DNA from: a virus
DNA length: 59,644 nt
Reading direction: 5' to 3' (one strand)
IMG/VR virus record: IMGVR_UViG_3300005563_000039
Coordinates: 1 to 59,644 of that record
Part shown: piece by piece, positions 29,531 through 38,285 of the stretch
Layout: the number at the start of each line of letters is the position of its first letter
How positions within the stretch are numbered: the first letter of the stretch is position 1
Made by a program: the position numbers and the translations under genes
The notes under the pieces: model-generated
Database searches by the model: none
What the model was told of the DNA's origin: nothing
The model's input: only the letters and a program-made list of their open reading frames with translations

Positions 29531-29983
29531 ATGCGTAGAGGACAGCAACGAGACATTGCATCGGGAACAGCAAAGACGTTGGCCGAGATTGGCAGTGGCG
29601 TCGGTATTGAAACCGAGATCGAGCCGGTGAATATGAGCAATGAAGAACTGGAAAAGTTCATGGCAGAGCCGGTGACCATCGTGGTTCACAAGACCAACGA
29701 AAAGGGCGCGCTCAACATCATCACGCCGAGTGTGAATGGCCGCAACCAGCCAATCATTCGCGGCATCAAGCAGACCGTCAGGCGCTGCTATGTGGAAGCA
29801 TTGATTGGAAGCCACCAGATTGAGTACGAACAGCAAATCAACCCGCTGAGCCCGGACCAATTCAAGATGAATCCAAAGGCAACACCTTCCTACCCCTTTG
29901 ATGTGGTCAACGACACGGAGGAAGGGTACGCATGGAAGGAGCGCTTGGAGCGCAGGCTTGATCAAGAGATCGCACGGATCTAG
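29531..29983 (+). CDS. Hypothetical head-module protein
   Basis: 150 residues behind GGAGAAACGG. Core EPVTIVVHKTNEKGALNIIT, RNQPIIRGIKQTVRRCYVEA, YEQQINPLSPDQFKM is shared by podovirus structural operons at this location. Likely virion or assembly role; unknown. Confidence 0.65.
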   Translation: MRRGQQRDIASGTAKTLAEIGSGVGIETEIEPVNMSNEELEKFMAEPVTIVVHKTNEKGALNIITPSVNGRNQPIIRGIKQTVRRCYVEALIGSHQIEYEQQINPLSPDQFKMNPKATPSYPFDVVNDTEEGYAWKERLERRLDQEIARI

Positions 29984-30031
29984 ACCAATCGATTAACAAA
30001 GGGCGAGAGCCCACTCTCTATAGGTGAAATC

Positions 30032-31165
30032 ATGAGACTTTGGGAAGTATTTACGAATCTGCGAGTGCAGGGCATTCTGCGCATGGGGCGCAATGCCCGT
30101 ATTGTTGTTGTCAACTCTGACGCGTCGGAATCGACCGTTGACCTGACGGAGTTCGGAGCGCTGGATGTTACGCCAGGCACAGCAACGGCTTCGAAAGCAT
30201 TGGTGCTGGATGCATCGAAGGGCATTGCGACCATCACGACAGCGACCATTTCCACGTTGACTACTGGTGCGATTGCATCGGCTGATTCTTCGTTGGACAT
30301 TACAGGCATTGCCGCCGCACAGGGTGGCTCAATTACCGCAACTGGAGGCACATCCAGCACTGCTGGTAATGCTGGCGGCGCTGTTGCTTTGGTTGGCGGA
30401 ACTCCTGGCGCGACTGGCATCGGTGGTGGCGCATCGGTTACTGGTGGCGCTGGTGGTGCAACCTCTGGTGCTGGCGGCGCTGTTGCAATGACTGGCGGTG
30501 CGGGAACTGCCGGTAACGCTGCTGGCGGGGCCGCATCGCTGATTGGCGGTGCTGGACAGGGTTCCGCTGCTGGTGGTGCCATCACGGTCACGTCTGGTGC
30601 GGCTGGCGCTACTGGTGTTGCTGGTGTTGTACAGATTTCTGTCGGCGCTGCAACTGCTGGCAATGGATCGGCAATGACGCTGACGGCTGGCAATGGTGCG
30701 GGCGGAACGGCATCTGGTGGTAATTTGAATCTTGTCCCTGGCGCTGCCGTTTCCACTGGCACACCGGGAGAGGTGCAAATCAATGGCACTGCGGGCACGA
30801 CCCAGGCAGGATGGCGGCAAATGCTGGCAGCAAGCGTGCCTGTGTCTGGTCAAAACAATACCATCTTCATGGCCGAGCGCGCATACCGTGTGAAGGCCGC
30901 GCATGTCATTTGCTCCAGCACTGGTACTGTTCCAACGGTCGATGTGACGAAAGAAACCGGCACCACTGCCCCCGGCAGCGGAACGACGGTTCTCACCGGC
31001 GTGATGACATTCTCCGGCACGGCAAACACACGTGTTGCCGGTACGTTGACCAGCACGGTTGCCACTCTGACCCTTGCGGCGGGTGATCGGCTTTCTGTCA
31101 AGTGGGCTGGCACGGTGGGCGCTATCACCGATGCATGCGTAGAGGTTCTGTTGGTTCCGGTCTAA
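30032..31165 (+). CDS. Glycine-rich fibre-like virion protein
   Basis: 377 residues. N-terminal ~70 residues look like an attachment domain. Residues ~85-235 are a Gly/Ala/Thr repeat (SITATGGTSSTAGNAGGAVA, then LVGGTPGATGIGGGASVTGG), as in polyglycine or beta-solenoid fibres. The C-terminal ~130 residues form a beta domain (IFMAERAYRVKAAHVICSST, LSVKWAGTVGAITDACVEVL) like a head or baseplate fibre tip. It is encoded between the head and the adaptor genes. Confidence 0.7.
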   Translation: MRLWEVFTNLRVQGILRMGRNARIVVVNSDASESTVDLTEFGALDVTPGTATASKALVLDASKGIATITTATISTLTTGAIASADSSLDITGIAAAQGGSITATGGTSSTAGNAGGAVALVGGTPGATGIGGGASVTGGAGGATSGAGGAVAMTGGAGTAGNAAGGAASLIGGAGQGSAAGGAITVTSGAAGATGVAGVVQISVGAATAGNGSAMTLTAGNGAGGTASGGNLNLVPGAAVSTGTPGEVQINGTAGTTQAGWRQMLAASVPVSGQNNTIFMAERAYRVKAAHVICSSTGTVPTVDVTKETGTTAPGSGTTVLTGVMTFSGTANTRVAGTLTSTVATLTLAAGDRLSVKWAGTVGAITDACVEVLLVPV

Positions 31166-31174
31166 GACTGACGC

Positions 31175-31852
31175 ATGAACTTCTTGCAAATCTGCCAGAG
31201 AACAGCCCAGGAGTGTGGCGTAAGCCGTGGCACTTCTGGGCCTGTCAGTGTCCTTTCGCAAACTGGCGAGATGGGGAAGATTGTCGACTGGGTTTCAACC
31301 GCCTATGAAGACATTCAAGAGGAAAGCAAGGCGTGGATGTTCCTGCGCTTTGATTTCGGCTTTCCCACTATCGCAGGGTCTTCGACCTATCTACCGTCAG
31401 CAGTCTCACTGACCGAGCACATTCGATGGAAGTCTGATTCACTGCGCGCCTATCTCACATCGACTGGCGTTAGCGATGAGCAGCAGCTTGTTGAATGGGA
31501 TTGGCAAACGTTTCGTGATGTGCGCCTTATTGGGACAATCCAGAGTGGAAGACCTACAGACTTCGCCATCAGACCAGATGAGTCCATTGTTTTGTGGCCT
31601 ACGCCTGACGCCATATACACCATTGTCGGCGAGTACTGGAAGCGACCCCAGGTGATGAGTGCGAATGCCGATGAACCGTTGTTTGATCGCTCGTTTCACA
31701 TGGCAATCGTCTGGAAGGCGTGTATGTACTACGCAACCGACCAGGGAGCCGCAGAGCTTTACGCAACATCAGAGCGTGAATTCAAGCGGGTGCTTAGGAA
31801 GATCAAACGCAAATACATGACTCCATTTACGCTTGGAGGACCTTTGGTGTGA
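31175..31852 (+). CDS. Head-tail adaptor protein
   Basis: 225 residues. MNFLQICQRTAQECGVSRGT at the start, IVDWVSTAYEDIQEESKAWM, FGFPTIAGSSTYLP and the C-terminal SEREFKRVLRKIKRKYM match the phage adaptor family (P22 gp4-like position). It docks under the portal and connects to the tail. The stop overlaps the next gene's GTG. Confidence 0.85.
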   Translation: MNFLQICQRTAQECGVSRGTSGPVSVLSQTGEMGKIVDWVSTAYEDIQEESKAWMFLRFDFGFPTIAGSSTYLPSAVSLTEHIRWKSDSLRAYLTSTGVSDEQQLVEWDWQTFRDVRLIGTIQSGRPTDFAIRPDESIVLWPTPDAIYTIVGEYWKRPQVMSANADEPLFDRSFHMAIVWKACMYYATDQGAAELYATSEREFKRVLRKIKRKYMTPFTLGGPLV

Positions 31853-33891
31853 AGATGCCGCAGGTTCCAATCCAAACAAACTACGTCAAGTTTGCCCGTG
31901 GCCTAGATCTGATTTCCCCTGTTCTGTCGATCAACCCAGGAATGTGCCTATCGGCCATGAACTATGAGCCGGGGATTGATGGGGGTTACACAAGGGTCGA
32001 TGGCTTTGAGCGCTTTGATGGCAGGCCCAGCCCTTCTGCGGCAGTGTATTACTACCTGAGCTACACGCTTACCGGTTCGGTGGCGGTAGGCAACACCATC
32101 ACTGGAGTAACCAGCGGGGCCACTGGCTATGTGATGCAGGTAGGCACGGGCTATTTGACCATCACAAAGCTTACCGGGGTGTTTGTGTCCGGCGAAGTCA
32201 TCAACGTGGCGGCGGCTCCACAAGGCACACTCACCGCTGCGCCAATTCTTGGTGGGTATCGATCTGGCTACGATGATGCCGTTGCCTTGAATGCAGCGGC
32301 TGACGTGTATCGGGCTGACATTCTTAAGGTCAATGGCGCAGCCAGGCCGATACGTGGTGGGCACTTGTACAAAGGAACCAACTACGTATTCCAGGACAAC
32401 GCCGGGGGTACTGCATGCGACATGTACAAATCCACTGCAGGCGGGTGGGTTGCTGTGGCGTTGGGCCGGGAGCTTGCCTTCACCAGTGGCGGTACGTATG
32501 TCACGGTTGAAGGCAACACCATAACCGGGGCCACATCGGGTGCAACCGCAGTCATCACGCGGGTGGTGCTCGAAAGTGGATCTTGGGCCGGTGGCGATGC
32601 TGCAGGACGCTTCATCTTCGCCAGCCAGACCGGGACATTCCAGGCTGAGAACCTGAACGTAGGCGCAAACCTGAACGTTGCGACGATTGCCGGGAACGGC
32701 AGCGCGATAACGCTCTCTCCACTCGGTACGTACAAGTGCGTGAACTACAACTTTACGGGCTCTACCGACACTCTGCGGATGTACGGGGTAAACGGTGTTG
32801 ACCGTGGGTTTGAATTCGATGGCACTGTGTTTGTGCCAATCCGCACTGGGATGGCGGTTGACAAGCCAGTGAACGTTGCCTGCTACAAGAAGCAGTTGTT
32901 TTTCTCTTTCTATGGGTCAAGCCAGAACAGTGCCGTTGGGACTCCGTACATTTGGACGGTTTCGCTTGGCGCTTCGGAAATTGGCATAGGCGACACCATC
33001 ACTGGGTACGCTTCAAACCCTAAAGCATTGTTGATCTTCTCAAGGAACAAGGCCAGTCAGTTGACAGGCTCCAGCACATCGGATTTTGTTCTGGACGAGC
33101 TGAGTGAGACGGCTGGTGCCATCAGCAATACCATTCAGGTACTGGGTGCCACCTATGTTCTGGATGATCAGGGCATACGAGAGATTGCAAGATCACAGGC
33201 ATTCGGCAACTTCGAAGAAGGGACCGTAAGCCACCAGATACAAAGTGTGATCGACTCCATCAGAACTAAGGTGGTTGCGTCCAGTGTCTACAGAGCACGC
33301 GGTCAGTACCGTCTTTATGCATCTGACGGAAGCGGTTTGATCATGACCGTGAAGAACGATCAGGTCATTGGCTTCACTGAGTTTCAGTACCCCGTGAATG
33401 TCACCTGTGCATGGTCTGGAGAGGACTCGACCGGCAAGGATGTGGTGTTCTTCGGGGCTAGTAACGGGTACGTCTACCAAGCTGACAAGGGGTCCAGCTT
33501 TGATGGCGAAGACATTGAGGCCTATCTGCGGCTGCCGTTCAACAACCTGAACAGCCCACGGATCATCAAGCGGTACCGAAAAGCCATCCTGGAGATGAGT
33601 TCCGTTGGATACACATCGGTGCGGTTCCAGCCCGAATTCGACTACGGTGATTCCTACTTCTCGCCTCACATGATCAACACGTCTACATCGCAAGGCGCTG
33701 GCGGTTATTGGGATGTGAGCACCTGGGGGCAGTTCTTCTACGACGCCAGAACGGTCAACTCTCCAGAGTTCGACATCACTGGCACGGGTCTGAATATGGC
33801 CCTGATTTTTTACAGCAAATCTGACATTGACCTGGGGCACAAGCTGCAGGGCATGCAGGTTCATTACACACCAAGAAGGCTATCACGATGA
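31849..33891 (+). CDS. Tail/stabilisation protein (P22 gp10-like)
   Basis: 680 residues from GTG 31849 (ATG 31855 also possible); GGAGG lies ten bases upstream. Features: start NYVKFARGLDLISPVLSINP, beta-rich repeats of the type GNTITGVTSGATGYV and GNTITGATSGATAVI (two internal copies), and MYGVNGVDRGFEFDGTVF. Such proteins plug the portal-adaptor channel in podoviruses. Family resemblance is by layout and motif; length is long but normal. Confidence 0.75.
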   Translation: MKMPQVPIQTNYVKFARGLDLISPVLSINPGMCLSAMNYEPGIDGGYTRVDGFERFDGRPSPSAAVYYYLSYTLTGSVAVGNTITGVTSGATGYVMQVGTGYLTITKLTGVFVSGEVINVAAAPQGTLTAAPILGGYRSGYDDAVALNAAADVYRADILKVNGAARPIRGGHLYKGTNYVFQDNAGGTACDMYKSTAGGWVAVALGRELAFTSGGTYVTVEGNTITGATSGATAVITRVVLESGSWAGGDAAGRFIFASQTGTFQAENLNVGANLNVATIAGNGSAITLSPLGTYKCVNYNFTGSTDTLRMYGVNGVDRGFEFDGTVFVPIRTGMAVDKPVNVACYKKQLFFSFYGSSQNSAVGTPYIWTVSLGASEIGIGDTITGYASNPKALLIFSRNKASQLTGSSTSDFVLDELSETAGAISNTIQVLGATYVLDDQGIREIARSQAFGNFEEGTVSHQIQSVIDSIRTKVVASSVYRARGQYRLYASDGSGLIMTVKNDQVIGFTEFQYPVNVTCAWSGEDSTGKDVVFFGASNGYVYQADKGSSFDGEDIEAYLRLPFNNLNSPRIIKRYRKAILEMSSVGYTSVRFQPEFDYGDSYFSPHMINTSTSQGAGGYWDVSTWGQFFYDARTVNSPEFDITGTGLNMALIFYSKSDIDLGHKLQGMQVHYTPRRLSR

Positions 33892-34982
33892 CAAGCGGCC
33901 TGTATTCCTCACCAACCGATATCGCAGCGGTAACCAAGGCACTGTCCGTCGATATCAACAACATCGATGCAGCGGTTGCGGTTGCCTTTGACAAACTCCC
34001 AACAGAGGTGGAAATCAAGCGCGGGACCATCAACTATGCGGTTGACACCGGGGCTGTCAATGCCTACGTGGTTGCTTTGCCCTATGTTCCATCTGGATAT
34101 GTCGATGGTCTGGCCGTTGTATTCCGTCCTTTAAACACCAATACAGGCGTTTCCACCATCAATGTAAACAGCCTGGGTGTGAAATCGATCAGGCGATCAG
34201 ATGGTTCTGCCGTGAGTGCTGGTGATATCGTCGTTGGCGTTCCACTGACTGCCAGGTACTCCACGGCAACCGGGTTTTTTCACATTCCGTCAAACTCTTC
34301 GGCGGACGCTGCCAACGCGGCGGCGGCAGCAGCGGCAGCGGCAGTGAGCGCATCAGGTGCAAGCACATCAGAAGCCAATGCGACTGCAAGTGCCGCCCTT
34401 GCAAGCTCTATCGCTGCTGGTCTAAATGCAACCAGTACTAGCAGTCTGGCAATTGGAACTGGATCAAAGTCATTCACAACTCAGTCCGGGAAGCAGTTTG
34501 CAGCTGGGCAGTTCATCTCTGCAGCCAGCGCGGCAAACAGCGCGAACTACATGCACGGCCAGGTGACAAGTTACTCCAGCACAAACCTGGTGGTAAATGT
34601 TACCGACATTGGCGGAAGCGGAACGCTTGCAGACTGGAATATCTCGGTAAGCGGGTCTCAGGGATCCATCGGTCCAACCGGCGCTACTGGCACAGGAATA
34701 CTCACCAAAGTAGAAGTATCTGGAACCACCCAGACAGCCACCAGCGGCAACGACTACTTTCTGGGAAACGTCAGCCTCACAGCAGTAACAGCACCAGCTA
34801 GCGCGGATGGTGCGCACTTCGCTGTAACTCCGGGCAACGGGCTGCTGACCAACACCATAGATTTTGGTGCTGCAACCGTTCGCGGTCCCGCTGGCACTGC
34901 ATCTGGTGTTATCACAATAAACCTTGGAGCGAGAATGGAATTCATATATTCGTCAACACTTTCTAAGTGGGTGCTCCTATGA
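33888..34982 (+). CDS. Tail fibre with collagen-like segment
   Basis: 364 residues. Begins LYSSPTDIAAVTKALSVDIN, like the N-terminal anchor of podovirus tail fibres, then an Ala-run coiled coil (DAANAAAAAAAAAVSASGAS), a short collagen-like GSQGSIGPTGATGTG and a beta-sandwich tip (VSLTAVTAPASADGAHFAVT, GARMEFIYSSTLSKWVLL). It probably binds the receptor together with the Gly-rich next gene, whose ATG overlaps this stop. Confidence 0.8.
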   Translation: MTSGLYSSPTDIAAVTKALSVDINNIDAAVAVAFDKLPTEVEIKRGTINYAVDTGAVNAYVVALPYVPSGYVDGLAVVFRPLNTNTGVSTINVNSLGVKSIRRSDGSAVSAGDIVVGVPLTARYSTATGFFHIPSNSSADAANAAAAAAAAAVSASGASTSEANATASAALASSIAAGLNATSTSSLAIGTGSKSFTTQSGKQFAAGQFISAASAANSANYMHGQVTSYSSTNLVVNVTDIGGSGTLADWNISVSGSQGSIGPTGATGTGILTKVEVSGTTQTATSGNDYFLGNVSLTAVTAPASADGAHFAVTPGNGLLTNTIDFGAATVRGPAGTASGVITINLGARMEFIYSSTLSKWVLL

Positions 34983-35917
34983 GCGGCACTCAATCGGCAT
35001 TGCTTGGCGGAGGTGCTATTACTGGATATACGCAATCTGCAACCATCACCGCCTCTGGGGCATTGGCTGTTCCAGCTGGTACAAAATACATGCAAGCCAT
35101 GCTTTGTGGCGGTGGTGGCGGTGGCGGTCTTACTGGAGGCGGTGGCTTTGGCGGCTGTCAAATCTATGAAATACCAGTCACCGGCTCGCAGCTTGACATT
35201 GTTATCGGTGCCGGTGGTGGCAGCGCAACTGCTGGCGGGACAACTACAGTGGCATCTGCTGGTGTTGTCTATGCTGCTGTCGGCGGTGGGGGCAGAGGGG
35301 GTAGCACATCAACAGGTGGACCTGGTGTATATGGTGGCGGTGGTGGCGGAGGCAGCACTGGAAATCAAGGAGGCTCTGGTGGAGCGCCATTCTGTGTTGG
35401 GAAGTTGCTATGGTCTGCCCTGGAAAACGTTACCAGTAAGACCGGCGTTTCTCCAGGCACGCTCTATACATCTAATTCAACAACCTTGATAGTTCCGCTT
35501 GGAATGCCTGGAAATGCTGCTGCATTATTGGGCGCGAATGCAAGTCTTGGTTGGGGTGGAGGTGGAGGTGGAGGGTCTAGTTCTGCCACTTCTGGTGGAA
35601 CGGGCGGCGGCTCATGCGCTGGCACCAGCGATACAGCAACTTCTGGGTCTGGTGGTGGTGGCGGGGTTGGCGCTGCTTCCGCAAGCGCAGGTGGCTCCAT
35701 GGCTGGTGCCAGCGCCTGGGGTATATCTGGGTTTGCTGGTGCAGCACAGGTCGGAACCACATCTGGCGGTGGTGGCGGCGGCATGCTTGGCGCAGGCGCA
35801 ACGGGCTCAGGCACAACTGGCGGAGCTGGTGGCAATGGCGGTGGTGGCGGCGGCGCTGGTTCTGTAACTGGCGGTACCGGTGGAAATGGCTTTGTGATCG
35901 TGAGGTTCTTCTCGTGA
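34979..35917 (+). CDS. Glycine-rich adhesin (T-even gp38-like architecture)
   Basis: 312 residues. After a short N-terminal domain it is built from many glycine runs separated by variable loops (LCGGGGGGGLTGGGGFGG, GVYGGGGGGGSTGNQGG, GGGGGGMLGAGATGS), ending in GNGFVIVRFFS. This is the pattern of polyglycine-II adhesins such as gp38 of T-even phages, where variable loops choose the receptor. It follows a fibre gene, as gp38 follows gp37. Function by analogy only. Confidence 0.7.
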   Translation: MSGTQSALLGGGAITGYTQSATITASGALAVPAGTKYMQAMLCGGGGGGGLTGGGGFGGCQIYEIPVTGSQLDIVIGAGGGSATAGGTTTVASAGVVYAAVGGGGRGGSTSTGGPGVYGGGGGGGSTGNQGGSGGAPFCVGKLLWSALENVTSKTGVSPGTLYTSNSTTLIVPLGMPGNAAALLGANASLGWGGGGGGGSSSATSGGTGGGSCAGTSDTATSGSGGGGGVGAASASAGGSMAGASAWGISGFAGAAQVGTTSGGGGGGMLGAGATGSGTTGGAGGNGGGGGGAGSVTGGTGGNGFVIVRFFS

Positions 35918-36294
35918 AGTACGCAATCGTAAAAAATGGCGTGGTGGTGAATACCGCAATATCGACTTCACCAATTACCGAAGAATGGATTGCCTGCAGT
36001 GACACGGTTGGCCCTGGCGATACTTACTATGGCGGAGTTTTCTCCAAGCCGCCAACACCAGAAACTCCGCGTGAGCCAATCTCCAAAATTGAGTACCTGC
36101 GTCGGTTCACTCAGGATGAGCGCGTGGCGATCCGACTTGCTGCCGCATCAAACCACATCGTCAATGACTATGTGGAGCTTCTGAATGCAACCACCACCCT
36201 GCACCTGGACGATCCAGACGTGATTGCCGGTGTGAACCAACTTGAACAGGCTGGCTTGCTGGCTGCTGGACGTGCTGCGGAGATTCTGGCATGA
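35914..36294 (+). CDS. Tail fibre assembly-like or minor virion protein
   Basis: 126 residues from GTG 35914, overlapping the adhesin stop. N-terminal KYAIVKNGVVVNTAISTSPI, then IEYLRRFTQDERVAIRLAAA and DPDVIAGVNQLEQAGLLAAG. The same arrangement is found behind fibre genes in many phages, where such proteins are chaperones or bind the fibre tip. Confidence 0.7.
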   Translation: MKYAIVKNGVVVNTAISTSPITEEWIACSDTVGPGDTYYGGVFSKPPTPETPREPISKIEYLRRFTQDERVAIRLAAASNHIVNDYVELLNATTTLHLDDPDVIAGVNQLEQAGLLAAGRAAEILA

Positions 36295-36533
36295 GCGACC
36301 AAGAAAAAGAACCAGAACGCTGGCACCTGAAAAAAGAGATACAGCTAGGCCACCTGATCACTACTGTGACCGTTGCAGTCTCAGCCATTCTTTACATCAA
36401 CAAGATAGAGCAGCGGGTGGCCGTGGTAGAGGTGCAAGTCGCGTCTCAACATGATGGAGCAATCATCCTGCGTGCTCAGCTTGAAAAGATTAACGACAAG
36501 CTCGACCGCCTTATAGAACGGGGCAACAAGTGA
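36291..36533 (+). CDS. Membrane-anchored coiled-coil protein of lysis module
   Basis: 80 residues. One membrane segment (LITTVTVAVSAILYI) and a coiled coil (IEQRVAVVEVQVASQHDGAI, LRAQLEKINDKLDRLIERGN). It may act with the holin-like protein that follows, for example as antiholin. The start overlaps the previous stop (ATGA). Confidence 0.65.
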   Translation: MSDQEKEPERWHLKKEIQLGHLITTVTVAVSAILYINKIEQRVAVVEVQVASQHDGAIILRAQLEKINDKLDRLIERGNK

Positions 36534-36772
36534 GCACATGGCATTGGAGAGACCTGTTTGTAGACCACCAAACAGGAAAGCTGCGGGAAACGGCTGTGTG
36601 GTCAAACATCGGGAAAGCCGCCATGACGTTTGGCTTTCTGCTGACGATATGGCGCGGTGCCAGTTCAGAATGGTTGTGGGCAAGCTTCGGAGGCGTGGTT
36701 GTCTTGCATGAAGTTGCCGCCCGTGTGATGAATCAGAAACAGCAGGTTATTGACAAGGAGCCTACACAATGA
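36530..36772 (+). CDS. Holin-like membrane protein
   Basis: 80 residues from GTG 36530. Two hydrophobic segments (IGKAAMTFGFLLTIWR and LWASFGGVVVLHEVAARV) after a charged N-terminus (HWRDLFVDHQTGKLRETAVW). Size and place just before the endolysin fit a class II holin, which opens the inner membrane at the lysis time. Family name unsure. Confidence 0.75.
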   Translation: MSTWHWRDLFVDHQTGKLRETAVWSNIGKAAMTFGFLLTIWRGASSEWLWASFGGVVVLHEVAARVMNQKQQVIDKEPTQ

Positions 36773-37209
36773 ATGAAAACCTCGAATTCGACCGAGACGG
36801 CATTGATCTGGTCCAAATGGCAGAAGGCTGCAGGCTGACCGCATACCGAGATTCTGTTGGAGTTCTCACCATCGGCTATGGACATACAGGCCGTGATGTG
36901 TACGAAGGCCAGACAATCACCCAGGAAGAGGCTGTAAGCCTGCTGATGCGTGATGTTCGGATTGCAGAGCTCGACGTTAAGGCGGCGGTCAAGGTCCCCA
37001 TCAGCCAACATCAGTACGATGCCTTGGTTGACTTTGCATTCAACCTTGGCGGTCCAGCACTGCACGGGTCTACGCTGTTGCGCTTGCTAAACAGTGGCGA
37101 CTATGAGGGAGCGAGTGCTGAATTTAAAAAGTGGGACCATGCTGGCGGTAAGGTTCTGCCCGGTCTAACTAAGAGGCGTGCTGCAGAAGCTGCGCTGTTT
37201 GCACGATGA
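36769..37209 (+). CDS. Endolysin, T4-lysozyme type (GH24)
   Basis: 146 residues. Catalytic triad of the GH24 muramidases is visible: Glu19 (MAEGCRLTAYRDS), Asp28, Thr34 (VGVLTIGYGHT). Conserved ITQEEAVSLLMRDV, FAFNLGGPAL, LLRLLNSGDYEGA and GLTKRRAAEAALF follow. Cleaves peptidoglycan glycan strands. No signal peptide, so it needs the holin. Confidence 0.95.
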   Translation: MNENLEFDRDGIDLVQMAEGCRLTAYRDSVGVLTIGYGHTGRDVYEGQTITQEEAVSLLMRDVRIAELDVKAAVKVPISQHQYDALVDFAFNLGGPALHGSTLLRLLNSGDYEGASAEFKKWDHAGGKVLPGLTKRRAAEAALFAR

Positions 37210-37700
37210 GTGCAATTCTGGCTTTCCTCAACCTCATTCCGCGTTGGGCGCTGGCTGTGGCAATCGCCGCACTAGCCGTAACAAGTGGCCGTCTGCTATG
37301 GACAAACAAAGGCCTTGTCGCAGACCTAGCCACAGCGAACACCAGCATTGCCAACTACCAAAACGCCATAGCCCAGGCAAACGCCAGAGCAGCACAGCAA
37401 GCCGCAACCCTAACCCAAAAAGTATTGGACGCCCAAAATGAAGCAAAGAAACGCGAAACCGCTCTGCGTGCTGATGTGCAGTCTGCTCGCAATGCTCTTG
37501 ACAGCCTGCGCCACGCAGCCGACCTGTCCCGTGCCGCCTACCGTCTTACCGGCGCTCCCCCAAATGCCGCAGCTGACACAGCCGATGCCGCAATCAACCT
37601 ACTCGTCAGATGCAGCGAAAGATATTCAGAGTTGGCAATGCGTGCTGATGGGCACGTGTCCGACCTCAAAACCTTAACACAGGCTTGGCCAAATCCATGA
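37206..37700 (+). CDS. Rz: Inner-membrane spanin subunit, Rz-like
   Basis: 164 residues. One N-terminal membrane anchor (ALAVAIAALAVTSGRLLW), then a long periplasmic coiled coil (LATANTSIANYQNAIAQANA, RAAQQAATLTQKVLDAQNEA, KKRETALRADVQSARNALDS) and a C-terminal tail. It fuses inner and outer membranes at the last step of lysis with the partner encoded inside this gene. Confidence 0.9.
   Translation: MSAILAFLNLIPRWALAVAIAALAVTSGRLLWTNKGLVADLATANTSIANYQNAIAQANARAAQQAATLTQKVLDAQNEAKKRETALRADVQSARNALDSLRHAADLSRAAYRLTGAPPNAAADTADAAINLLVRCSERYSELAMRADGHVSDLKTLTQAWPNP
37438..37677 (+). CDS. Rz1: Outer-membrane spanin lipoprotein, Rz1-like (nested)
   Basis: 79 residues, entirely inside Rz in another frame. 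Lipobox LLTAC at residues ~20-24 after a hydrophobic signal (LCVLMCSLLAMLLTAC). The mature part is Pro-rich (PTCPVPPTVLPALPQMPQLT), as in Rz1. It forms the outer part of the spanin complex. Nested Rz/Rz1 is a known lambda-type arrangement. Confidence 0.88.
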   Translation: MKQRNAKPLCVLMCSLLAMLLTACATQPTCPVPPTVLPALPQMPQLTQPMPQSTYSSDAAKDIQSWQCVLMGTCPTSKP

Positions 37701-38062
37701 GCAAATTTTTATCACACCTAGTCCTGCAGGCCGACGATACCGATGACGGGAAATGGACTGTGATGCAGCCACTGATCTACCAGTCCGACGTAGCTGGGCG
37801 CACGATCACCGTGCCTGTTGGCTTTGTCACCGACCTGGCCAGCGTGCCGCGCCTGCCATTCATTTACCTGTTGGCGGGAGACACCAGTTCAGAAGCAGCC
37901 GTGGTACATGACTATCTGTACTCCACCAAAGCGGTACCACGCGATGTGGCCGACAAGGTGTTGCGCGAAGCCTCGGAGGTAACCGGCGTTCCAGCCTGGC
38001 GGCGCTGGATGATGTGGTGCGGTGTTCGGCTTGGTGGTTCTTCGCATTATTTCGCAAGGTAG
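37697..38062 (+). CDS. DUF1353 protein
   Basis: 121 residues from ATG 37697 (overlaps the Rz stop). Motifs: VPVGFVTDLASVPRLPF, SEAAVVHDYLYST, VADKVLREASEVTGVPAWRR, MMWCGVRLGG. These are the DUF1353 pattern, found beside lysis genes in many phages; role unknown. Confidence 0.88.
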   Translation: MSKFLSHLVLQADDTDDGKWTVMQPLIYQSDVAGRTITVPVGFVTDLASVPRLPFIYLLAGDTSSEAAVVHDYLYSTKAVPRDVADKVLREASEVTGVPAWRRWMMWCGVRLGGSSHYFAR

Positions 38063-38067
38063 AAATC

Positions 38068-38277
38068 ATGGAAACACTGATGATCGTGATTGTACTCACC
38101 TTCACCCCATTGAAGGGCGGTCAAGTAGCCATCGAATATGAGGCGAAGCTAGGCGTAAAGCCAAACCTTCAGGCTTGCCAAGCGGTTGCAAAGGCATTCG
38201 ATGAATCTCCGACCAAGGGCAAGAAAGTCATCGTCTTGTGTGCCGAGTCCAAGGCGCAAAAATCTAAAGAAGTGTAA
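38068..38277 (+). CDS. Small exported or membrane protein
   Basis: 69 residues from ATG 38068. Short hydrophobic start (LMIVIVLTFTP), then a domain with two cysteines (NLQACQAVAKAFDESPTKGK, VIVLCAESK). Possibly exported. Unknown role. Confidence 0.6.
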   Translation: METLMIVIVLTFTPLKGGQVAIEYEAKLGVKPNLQACQAVAKAFDESPTKGKKVIVLCAESKAQKSKEV

Positions 38278-38285
38278 GGAACAAC

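Noticed and set aside
30329-31261. 310-codon reverse open frame opposite the Gly-rich fibre
   Set aside because: Arises because the fibre is Gly/Thr/Ala-rich; antisense gives a Ser/Arg/Cys string with no fold.
30032-35917. Diversity-generating retroelement, as in Bordetella phage BPP-1
   Set aside because: No reverse transcriptase gene and no template/variable repeat pair with A-specific changes is visible anywhere in the window.
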